Assembly: GCA_029168955.1 (NCBI GenBank)
Contig: JAPDOI010000116.1
Location: forward strand, 668,501-732,500
Source: Aplectana chamaeleonis
Taxonomy: Eukaryota > Nematoda > Chromadorea > Rhabditida > Cosmocercidae
Direction of reading: 5' to 3'
DNA length: 64,000 nucleotides
The position numbers were made by a program, and so were the translations under genes. Below the pieces are notes generated by a model that made no database searches, had not been told where the DNA came from, and saw nothing but the letters and a program-made list of their open reading frames with translations. Numbering within the stretch: position 1 is the first letter of the stretch; each line of letters starts with the position of its first letter. Positions 23,501-35,500 of this stretch are shown one piece after another.

Positions 23501-26500
23501 AATGCATACTTCCACAGTGGCGGTGTGATGGGTCGAATGACTGCTGGAATAACTCGGACGAGAAGGATTGCGCAGGTTAGAGCAGAAAGCGTTTTTCTGA
23601 AAGCATATACTAAAAAACACAATTCTAGAAATTGTAATGCCATTGTTACCTGGAACACGTGAGTGTTCCGCTGACGAGTTCACATGTGGACGGACGAGAT
23701 CGTGCTTGCCGCGTGCATGGGTCTGTGACGGACAAAAAGACTGCGCGGACGGCAGCGATGAGCTGGATTGTGGTAGGGATTCACCAGATTGTCAACTCAC
23801 AATTATGCTCCTGGCGTGATGGCTGGTTTCAGTAACGACATGTAAGGCTGGAGCCGAGTTCACTTGCCGTTCTGGCGAATGCGTACACATAGAGGAGAGG
23901 TGCAATGGCAAGAAGGATTGTATTGATGGCAGTGACGAGACTGATTGTGTCAAGACGCAGACGCACGAGTATGTTCCTTTTCTTATAAGTCGCGCTTATG
24001 CAATCGGCACGTATCGCAGTAACGCTTTGCGTTCCTTCTCAGGCAATCGCCGCATTCAATGCGTGTCAAATATGCATTCAACTCGAAGACAAGGTGGTTT
24101 CGAGCATAGTCAGGAAACGTGCTGCTAGAGGAGCACGTGCTCCTATTGTGTTTCAAATTACAGCACGTGCCCCAACAAATAAGCCGTCCAATGCGTGCAT
24201 GATACATATTCAACTCGATGAAAAAACGATTATCCAAATAGGAAAGTATACGATGCACTCCTTAGACGGAACTGAGAGGTCGGCAGCTTTGCCGGTTGAA
24301 TTACCCAAGTTTGCGGTACTTTACCCGCTTAGCCGTTGGAAGCCTCGTCCAATCGCTGATGGCCCCAGATGGTGCTCGGCGAGCTGGCCGCGTCGCACGT
24401 CGGTGTGCCAGCCGAGCCGCGTCTGTGTGCTGGACTACCTTGCAGCACGTATTCCTGCAATTGAATTTTGCGGCACACGCTCCTGCTATGAAATGTGCAG
24501 CACGTGCTGCTGTTTTTAGCACGTGCCCCTGTCATGAAGCCTTTCGATCGGTGTGGTCACTCGAGTTGAATGCATATTCGACACGCATTGAATGCGGCGG
24601 TTTTCTGAGTTAATTCACATTGGCGCAAAAACTCGGTGCTCATGTCTTGCAACATACATGCACCGCACCGAGGTTACGCCAACGCACATCAAGGAACGCA
24701 AAGTATCAATGCAGTCCGTGCCGACTATACTTGCTATGACGCGTGAAATCGTCAGTGCATAGGAGGCATGTCGATTTCCGGCCAGAGTGGGTGACAAAAC
24801 CTGCGTCGCGTCTTCCATCGCAGAGCGTATAATAATCCATCTTGTCTCTTCTACTTGTGTGGACAAATCCGTCCCGGATCACCGCTGTACCTGACACGCT
24901 CTTCAGCCGCTTTTTAGTGGCATAGGCCCTCCTTTGAGGCGTTTTCTGAGGCCAGCGAAACTTCGTGAAGTACAGGGCGCTTCAGTGAGGACGCACTTCT
25001 TTTGATAGGAGCCGAAGAAGCCGCCTCACACGACTGAGGAAAGTAGTACTCTAGTACTCGTATAACCCTTCCCCTGGTGAACTCACAAAGTCAGGAGACT
25101 GCCTCTCTCAGAAAAATGAAAACAAGTTACTTGTAACTTAAAAGGCCGAAAACAAGTTACTTGTAACATATCTGAGCCGATGTAAGTTATTTGCGACTTA
25201 TCTCAGGTCATTTAAGTTACATGTAACATATCGGCGGGATATTGCGTGCGGTGCGCCTCCGATATGTTACATGTATCTTGAATGGCCTGAGATAAGTTAC
25301 AAGTAACTTACATCGGCTCAGATATGTTACAAGTAACTTGTTTCCGATTTCTGAAAAGATTCTGCGTGCAGTGCGCATCCGATATGTTACATGTAACTTA
25401 AATGACTTAAAATAAATCGCAAGTAACTCGAATCGGCCGAGAAGATATTTACAAGGGGGATATACGACGCACACGGTGGGTCAGGCTTACGACTGGCGTT
25501 GCTGTTGGTTCAATTACCCAAGTTTGAGGTACTTGACCTCAAACCAGCAGGGAAGGCCCCGCACAACATTTTTTTTGCTTAGTGTGTGGTCTGAGACGCG
25601 CGCTCTGCGTCGCGTGTCGTCTGCGTCACGTGATGGCCACCCATAGTGAAAATATAAATGTAAGTTACATGTAACATAAGTGTAACTTACATGCAATATA
25701 AATTCAAGTTACATGTAATATAAATGTATGTTACATGTAATATAAATGTAAGTTACTTGAGACATTCAAGTAAGTTACGTTTATATTACAAGTAACTTGT
25801 TTTGATTTTTCTGAGTAATCGTCCCAATATACAGCGTGCTTCTGTCTCAGTAGGTTCCGCTGAGCTTCCTTTGATACACATACTTTGATCAAAAGAACAA
25901 GTTGTTCTGTATCGTATATGATACGAGCTGAAATCACCACCCGGATGTTTAAGCCATGTGATAAGTAGGTATTGGCTGTGCCTGGAGACGCTTGAGGAGA
26001 CTAACAATTTTTCTATGGGTCACTCTAGGTCAGTTGTGATACTCGTGTCAACCTTTAGGGAATGCGACACCAAGTCCTTCCAATGTCGGAATGGACGCTG
26101 TATAAGCCTAGGATGGGTATGTGATGGAACTGATGACTGTTCTGATGCAAGCACGGAAGAACTGAGCAGCGACGAGAGCAACTGCACAGGTGGGAGAGTT
26201 GTGCTTGTCTTGGGACGATGGGCGATTCCAGCCGAGCGCGACAGCGACCTTCTTCAGATATGACGCCGACATGCACCTCGGAAGAGTTTTCTTGCCGAGT
26301 GGTGAGTACGAGTTACCGTAGCTGCCTCCCTAAAGTGCATCAGTGTGATGGCGTACCAGACTGTGTCGATGGCAGCGATGAGAATCGAACTGAATGTGGT
26401 AAGTCTGTGTGAATTACTTCTAGCCATGCGTTGTGGATAAGATCATCTTGTGTTTTAGCAAGGCCTGATCGATGTGATGAGTACTCTTTTCGATGCAGAA

Positions 26501-29500
26501 ACGGTCAGTGTATTCCAAACGCATGGATCTGCAATGAGATCACAGACTGCGCGGACAAGAGCGACGAGGAGAAGCAGGTTAGAATCGAGGCTAACAGTGA
26601 AAGACCTTCTGAATGTCGAACTTTCAGATGTGCACCTCACATTCGACCGAGTGTGGCCCCGATGAGGTTAACTGCGTCAAAGGCGAGCGGACCACCTGCG
26701 TATCACAGGAACTGATCTGCAACCAGAGTCATCAATGCGAGAAGTGAGCTAACTTTCCCACTTGATGGTCCCATTGTGTAGCGTGTACCTCGTACACCTT
26801 GGATAGCTCTTTGAAGTAGTATGATGCTTTGCAGCCTGAAATACTTTGCGGAGACTATGTGTGGAGTGAATGAGTGCAAGTTCGACTTGTGCGAAGAGCA
26901 GTGTGTTGACCTTCCATTCGCCTATCGTTGTGAATGTCGCCCGCCGAAAGTGGTCGATCCGAAGAATCCGGCTAGATGCATCAGTGAGTCCCTAACAATC
27001 AAGCAGCATGTCATAGGTGTCTACTGTGCTTATCTGGGCCAAATTCCGGTCCGCAGTTGCGTCTCGACACGCTTTGCGGCTGCACGCTCCCAAGTCAGAA
27101 GAGCTCCCAGCGCCGCAGCCGCCGATCTGCTGACTCTAGGTGTGTTTTGGAAACTGGAAACTAATAAAAATTAGAGAAAATTCTATAAAACAGCCACATC
27201 GAGTCGGCTTTGGCGTTGGAAACCCGACCAACTCGAGCGCGTGCGGCCGCAAAGCGTGTCGAGACGCAATTGCGGACCGGAATTTGGCCCAGATAAGCAC
27301 AGTACATCATATCACAACCTTTCCAGTGGGTGATCGCTGCTCATCGTCTAACTGCTCACAGTTCTGTATTGAAAAAGGCAGTGGTAGCTATGAGTGTGCT
27401 TGTGGTAGTGCTTACATGCTTGAGAATGACAGCCATGGATGTAAGCTGAAATCTAAAGGTAAGTATACTTCAGTCAGTTCCAACTGCTCAGAAAACCGCC
27501 GCATCCACTGCGTGTCGAACATGCATTCAACTTGAGTGACCACACCCATCTAAAAGCTTTTTCGCAGGCGCACTTGCTCCAGACAGCAGCACGTGCTGCG
27601 AAACTTCACCGCAGGAGCACGTGCTGCGAAAGTTTATAGCAGGTCACGTACTGCAGGATAGCCCGGCGCTGTCGTAGCTGCACACCGTCTCGCGACGCGG
27701 TCGGAACACCCACAGGCGACGCGGCCTACTCGCTGAGCACCATCTGGGGTTGCCAGCGGTTGGATGAGGTCTTCAGCGGCTGGGTGTACCAGAGTACCCC
27801 AAACTTGGGTAATTAAACCGGCGAGGCTATCGGCATCACAACCCTCCTCAAGAGTGCGTCGTATGCCTTCCTTTTTTGAAAAATCGTTTTGTCTTTGAGT
27901 TGAATGTGTATCATGCACGCATTTGACGTCTTATTTGATGGAGCATGAGCTGTAATTTGACACACAACAGGAGCACGTGCTCTCCTAGCAGCACGTCCAA
28001 TTACTGTGCTCGAAACCACTTTGTCTTCGAGTTGAATGCATATTAGACACGCATTGAATGTGGCGATTGTGTGAGTGCTGGGTCATACTGTGCGTATTAC
28101 AGTGATTCCCCCAATGATGATTTCGGTGACAAGGGATGGCGTGCGGATCAGTTCGTTTAGAGACTCGTATAGAACCTTGTCGATAAATACGTCAACCGGA
28201 CGGGTTGTGGCTTTCAGTACACGGTAGGAGTAAGCATGAGGAGTTCAATATTTGCCCTCCTGCTAAACTCACGAGATTTTCATGAGATTTTTATAGAGCG
28301 TCCGCCATCTACTGGATAGATGACAACGAAACCGTTGGACGAGTTTTCACGAACGGGACCAATACGGTGAGGATCATGATGGTTCGGAAATTATCTGAGA
28401 CCAGATATCCGGAATCACCAATTACACCCCAGGGTATAGGGCTCCCATCGCGTGATTCACAACATGATGAGCAGCCGTAATGCTATATACCAGGTTGTCC
28501 AATAATTCTTGTCCGAAAAATTCACCCTTTTTAATTTTTTCAACTTTATTGAAAAACAAGTCTAATCAACAATATAATCACCACAGTTATCCACAACAGT
28601 GGCCCATCGATTGGGCAGGTCGCCGATGCCCTTCGCCCAGAACTCCGGGGGCTGCGACTCGAAGAAGTCCGCGATGTCGGATTTGAGGTTGTTCGTAGTC
28701 GTTGAATTTTCTTCCGGCCAAATGGTGCTTCAGCGGGCGGAACAAGTGGTAGTCGGAGGGGGCGAGGTCCGGAGAATACGGCGGATGGGCGGCCGTCTCC
28801 CAGCCTAGCGTCGCCAACTTCTGCTGGGTCTCCTTCGCCACGTGGGGGCGCGCGTTGTCGTGCAGCAGGTGGACCGAGGCCCGTCGGGGACGCTTTTCTC
28901 GGACGGTGGCGGCTAGTTTATCGAGCTGATCGGTGTAGATGGAGGCGGTGACCGTCCTGCCTTGCGGGAGCAGCTCGAAATAGAGCATGCCCCCCCCTTG
29001 ATGTCCCATCAGCAGCAGAGCATGATCTTCAGCGGGTGCAGGTCGGCTTTCGTCGTCGTCGGCGGCTCTTCTCCGCGCGGGATACAGACCGCACAGCGGG
29101 CGACGTTGTCGTAGAGGACCCAGCTCTCATTACCAGCGACCAGGTCCTCGAGAAACTCCTTGCGGTGCGGACGAAGGAGGAGGGACTGGCAGACGGCCAC
29201 GCGGCTCTGCTTGTTGGCGTCCGTCAGACGGTGGGGGATCCAACGGGCCACAACTTTGTGGTAGCCGAGTAAGTTGGGTCGATTGTGGATGGTGGACTTG
29301 CTGCAGCCGAGCGTCGTCGCCAGTTCACGGGTGGTGCCTTCCGGCTTCTCCTTGATACAGCGACGGACTTCGTCATCATCCACCGTAGAAGGCCTCCCGC
29401 TGTGCTCCCTGTCCTCGAGGCTCGTGTCGACGCTCTCGAAACGATTGAACCAGCGGCTGACTGTGCGTTGGGACACTGCATCCTCCTTGCACGCTCTGCA

Positions 29501-32500
29501 GATGTTGGCGACCGCGGTGCCTGTGTCGTTGCCCAGCAGCCACTCGTAGTACACGAACGTACGAATTCGACCTTGGTCCATTTTAGCTTGTACTGGTAGC
29601 TAGACGCGGCGACTGCGCCTTATATACCCCTAGCGTAGAACTTTGGAGAACCTTCTAGAAGGTTCTTACACTTGCCTGATATTATAACACTTCTAAGGAA
29701 AATTATAGAATTTTGAAAATTTTCGGAATTATTGGACGGCCTGGTACCACTGGTATATGGTTGTGCGCACACACACGGCAACGCACATTATTGTCTTTTG
29801 CCGAACGCTTCTTCTTCTTCTTCTTCTTCTTTATTGACGCAGATTAACACCCACGTGATAAAAATAGAAATAATAGCACAAATCATTAATAATTAAAACC
29901 AAGCAAGTGTTTGGAACAGCCAACAGTGAAAAAATAATGAAGAAAGCTGTAATAAATGATCAATCGACTTCGTTAAAATCCTCCGTTTTTAGTAAATGGG
30001 TTGCTAGACGTCTGAACGTAGTCAGAGACAAGTGCATCATATCCTGATCAAAAACCTTATTCAGCAAAGGTACTACTCTAATACAAAAGAACTGCGACCT
30101 AATTTGAGATTTAGGTAACGGAAGCTTCATTTTTGTGCTCGCACCGCTAAATCTAGAATGGACAGTTGAAAAGAATTGAGACGAGTTGACTCTTGCCCTA
30201 CCTGTAAGATTTTTAAAAGCTATGACAAGATCGTTTTTCCTCCTCCGACTGATTAGACTAGGAAGAGCATAAAGCTGGCGTCATTCCACAGCATTACGGA
30301 TAAACTCGTAACCGAGACCAGAACAACGCATAGCAAGCTTTCGCGTAAAGTTGCTTTGCTCACTCTCGAGATAATTTATATCCTTCCTTTCATACGGAGA
30401 GAAAACTGTAGTTCCAGACTCTAGAATAGGTCTTACATAACGCTTTTTGATGGCGATACAAAAAGAAGATTTGCAACCACACAAGATTTAAAAAAAACAG
30501 AAATCCTTCAAATATATGTACTGCATCCCAAATGGAAAACAAAATTCGACTAAATGGCCATTCCGGACGAACTATACATGTCTACAACTATTGGGTTGGC
30601 AACTAAGTAATTGCGGATTTTTTTAGAAAATGAAAGAAATTTTTTTCATGAAACGAAATAACTTTACTCTGTCATGTATTGCCCATTTTGAGCAATGACC
30701 TTTTTCCATCTTTCAGACAGCGTCATAAATTCACGTCCATAAAACTTCTGGTTCTTATAAGCAAAGAAAAAAAAACTGAACAAGGTACGATCCGACATCA
30801 TTATCATTATTGAAATTTTTACCATTCAAGGAGTTTTGCAAAAATCGAAATAAAAAGTAATCAGATAGTGCAAGGTCAGGACTATATGGTGGATGTGGCG
30901 AAACAACCCAAACAAGCGACGAATAGGCAAACCGAAAAGGTGTTGTATTTCATCATGACAATGCAAGGCCACACATTTTTAGTCAATCGACAAAAATTAT
31001 TGAAGCTTGGTTGGCATGTTTTGCCAGATCCGCCACATAGTGCTGACCTTGCACTATCTGATCACTTTTTATTTCGATCTTTGGAAAACTCTTTTAATGG
31101 TAAAAATTTCAATAATGATAGTGATGTCAAATCGTGCCTTTGTTCAGTTTTTTTTGCTGATAAGGACCAGAAGTTTTATATGAACGTGGATTTATGATGC
31201 TGCCTGAAAGATGGCAAAAGGACATTGCTCAACATGGGCAATACATTACAGAATAAAGTATTATCGTTCCATGAAAAAAAGTCTTTTATTTTCAAAAAAA
31301 ATCCGCAATTACTTATTTGCCAACTCAATGCATAATTTTGGCGCAGAATTCGGACGTTTTCTTTATAGGCGCACTAGGCTGCTCCATATGGAGTTTTCCT
31401 GACACTTCGCGTTTTCCTTATATCAATCATGGAAATCCGAGACTTTTCCAAAAGATCTCACTAGGGAAGTGTTTAGAGTGGTAAACTCATCTATCGTTAG
31501 TATCTCTTCTGGCTCAATAGTAAAAATGCGCAGTATCCCGCCCCGAGCTGCAGGTTCAAAAAAATTATGAGCATTTTTCAAGCTTCGCGAAAAGCAAGGA
31601 AAGCAGGGGAAGAGAAGCGAGGCAATTTTTTTTCTGGTGTTTCAAAAAAGTTTTTGGGGTTCAGCCCAAAACTTGCATGTAGGGGTAATCTAGGGTGGTG
31701 AACACGAATCTGGAGTCCATTTGTCGAAGATCCGATGTTTACTCTAGGTTACGGTAGGTAACATGTCATTTAGGGGGCGAAAGCCACCTTGGTATTTTGA
31801 AAATCGACAAACGGACGTTAATATCGTATTCTACACCCCGAATAACCCCCGTATACAAATTTTGATCAAAATCTGAGATTTTGACCAGATTGCCGTATAC
31901 CCACCGTAATCTACCGTAATTAGCGAAAAATCGATAAACGGACTCCAGATTCGTGTTCAGCACTCCAAATAACCCCCAGAGTGATAATTTGGGCAATATC
32001 TACCGTAGCACTTCGAAAATCTCGAAAGTGGCGTTTTTCCCTCGAAATTTCCCCCGGTTAGGAAGGTTTGAACGAAATTAGCCGAAAACTTTGAAAGATG
32101 GATCAACAAACTACAGATTCGTAATCAGCGCCCCAAAAACCCCCCTGAGAGAAATTCTAGTCAAATCTGGAACATTTTTCTAAAACGCTTCCAGAGCCCT
32201 CTTGACTTACTTACTTTGACTTAATCGGTTGGCTTTCGCCTGACGCGGTCATTCCGCATCTTCACCGAGGTGTGCCGTCCTAGTAGTCAGCCGTGTCCAT
32301 TTTTCACGGTCTTCAGCCACAATTTGAACACATTCCATCCAGCTGTCACTATTCCATTTCCTGCGAAACGAAACATCGCGCCTTAACTGTCTTTCGATGC
32401 CGAGTGACTTTAAATCCTCTTTAACCACATCCGTCCAGAACTTTCGCCTACGCCCAGGTGGTGTTAGGATCACATCCACAGGAAACTGTTCTGCAACTCT

Positions 32501-35500
32501 ACGCATGATGTCATCAACGGCGAAGTTGAAAAGAAAAGGTCCTGCAACGGCTCCTTGCCTTACTCCTGTTTTCACCTCGAAAGCTGACGTAAATCCGACA
32601 GGTGTACGAACCGCTGCTGTTGTTCCTTTGTTCATGTCCTCGATTAACCGAACATACTTTTCCGGGACTCCATCTGCTCGCAGAGCATTGAGCAATCGAT
32701 CACGATTAGGAGAGTCGAACGCGGCTTCAAAGTCCAAAAAAGCAAGCTGTAATGGCTTCGAAAACCGCTGCCACGATTCAATTACTCTTCTCACGACGAA
32801 CACTTGGTCGATGGTCGATCTTCCAGGTCGGAAACCGGCTTGCTCATCTCTGGTCGTTCTTTCACGATGTTTGATAAGTCGCTCGAGAATGATACGTTCT
32901 AAAACCTTGTACATGACACGAAGTAGAGAGATTCCTCTGTAGTTCTTAGGATCCGTGACGGATAGCTTCTTGTGAAGAGGTACGATGATCGCATGTCTCC
33001 ACGAATCGGGTATCCTTTCGCTCATCCATATAGCACGGATGGTGTTGGTCATTTCACGAATCCCAGACGGAGGAAGAGCTTTCAGCATTTCAGCAGTGAT
33101 GTTGTCATCTGCACCAGCCTTTCCATTCTTCATTTTTCATTTGTCGCCGTCCGGCACTCCAAGGCCTCTGGTCCATAACACCTTAGGATCCGTACCTAGG
33201 GAGTTCATGGAGTCTTTGACCACAAGCCAGAACCGTCTAATAGGTATTAATATTCGCCCAACCGAAAATCCGTACAAGTTCAAAACGCTGTCAGTTTGGA
33301 CAAAGTATGGAGAATGCGTCTTCACCCAAATTCTGCTCAGGGGGGGGGGTAGTTTTGGGCGCTGAACTTATTTATGGGGTCCGCTTCCAAATTTTCGAAA
33401 GATTAATGCTCTTTTTGGAGGGTACAAAAAGCACAAAAAACGACATTTTTAAGCTTGTAACTTCTTGGAACCTGCAGCTCGGGGCTCGATACTGTGCATT
33501 TTTACTATTGAGCCACTAGAGATACTAACGATACTAGTCGTTTTGGCAGATGCGCTTACCACTCTAAACACTTCCCTTGTCAGTACATTCTTTCTTATCC
33601 ACAAAAATTTGGAGGGAAGTTCACTTCGTTTAACTCCAATTATGGCTTCGAAGAAGGGAACGAAGCAACATAGAACCTTAGGCGTAGAAGAAGTGATAAC
33701 CTTATGGTCTAAAGTGACCCAGCTGGGATGGAATATTCAAGACCTCTGAGAAAAATTGCCGCGGCGGCACTACCTGCACTACCGCGGCGCCACAGCGGCG
33801 ACCCGGCAGTTCCGCCGCGGCTCCCGGAGAGTATCTAAAATTATTTTTTTAAGAATTATAATACAGCTAGGGGGCTAAAAACAAAAAAATACGCACCTTC
33901 GGTTGTTACGTCCTCTGTCTGATAAGGGTAGAGGTTATCGCCGTTTATGCGCCCAAGGAAGTATGGAATGTACCTCAAACTTGAGTAATTGAACCGGCGA
34001 CAGTTTCCACACAGGACAGTGCATCGTACTTCACGCGGGCTTGTTGCTGCATCCTCGTGGAGCCGGCGCGGTTTTAACGCGGAGCCGCTGTTGTACTATC
34101 GCAGCGATGTCGAGGCTCAGGACACTGCAACAGAGTCGATAATTATACATCAGTGTTCATCTTTTTTTATGAACCTGATTTCTTCCTACTTTTTTATATG
34201 CTTTGTTTTTCCTACTCGTACATGTGCACAACATCCAATAAATATTAATTTGAGTTGAAAGCTCATAGAATTTTGAAATAATGGTTTGGGCATGGAAATA
34301 AACATGGGAAACTACAAGCGAGATATGCTGTTTATCGAAGGGCAAAATCGTCACTTTCAGAACAGTGGATTTGCAAGAATAAACGGAGAAAAAGAGAAAC
34401 TATATAAAAAAGGGTCAAGATATGGAAAAAGGTCATAAAAGTTCAGTAACGCAATGCCGTTCAGTCCGCAAAGTGCATGCTGATTGCGAAACCGCACCAA
34501 AGGCGAAAACCGCCGGGGTGATCCCACTTCCCTGTCTAAGGATGCTCGCAACCGCGCCGCAGCACGCTTTCGCAATCAGCGTGCACTTTGCGGACTGAAA
34601 GGCATTGTGTAGATGAATTGTATGAATATAGAGACGACGTATCCTGTAGCGGAACGGAAAACAAAAAATTAGGCGAAAAACAATTTTTTACGGCTTAGCG
34701 AATATTGTTGGTCAGCTGATTCGGTTGAATGGCGCAGGCGAATTAACCATGGGTCACGTTTTCGTGAAGTATAAGACCCGTGGTGTACGATGTACCCCAG
34801 CTCCAGAGCAGGGAATAATGAACTTCAACTTACACCTCGGATCGGCAGGGTATAATTATTGATGCATCACATTTTCCGGGGGCATGCGAACGATTATACT
34901 GCGATCAGGGATGTGCGGCAATTGCCGTTTGCCGATTGCCGTTTGCCGGCCGTTTTCGGACGATTTTTGTCGATTGTCGTTTGCCGTTTTTCCTCTCAAT
35001 TTTCGGCAAAATTCGGCAAACAAGTGCGCAATAGATAACAAACGCCGCGATTAGGACGCGCATGGTAAATCCCATAAGCCTTGCAGCGACCGGCTCGAAA
35101 GTAGGGAGATAGGCTACACGTACTTCAAAACTTCAAGTCAGTTGATGTTATCTACTGTGCGGTCATGTCAAAGCAATTGCTAGTATTGTAGTGTCATGCT
35201 CGTGTGGGTCCCCTTGTCTCGAAGAGTACCGAATTCACCACACTCTCCTTGCTGACGCTTGATCAATAAATGTAGGGTTCATCGGGACAAGAAATAACAC
35301 CCTAAACGTTTTCAGGAGAGGGCACAAAGGTTTCAGAGCTCAATTTCTTTCAGACATTTTTCAAAGCGTCGTGTGGAGGACGTTGGACTTCACTGGCAGT
35401 TTGTGGGGTAATGCTTTTCGCCATCTCCTATTATGCTCACAATTACGCTGAGAAACTTGCTACCAAGTTGAAAGTTGGAGTTCTGAGTTAAAAGGGTGGC

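Larger units (their letters stand above)
23969..26058 (+). other. LRP intron 20
   Basis: Contains CACGTG MITE copy 2 (24038-24609) and TTAC MITE copy C (25108-25814), both with their SL1 cassettes in the same orientation as the host gene. From 24610 to 25107 I see no gene. Confidence 0.75.

Noticed and set aside
24296..24613. Plus and minus frames in the CACGTG MITE
   Set aside because: Copies at 11 kb and 27.5 kb break these frames; the repeat explains them.
29036..29599. Plus-strand frames opposite the mariner transposase
   Set aside because: Antisense shadows of a GC-rich coding sequence.
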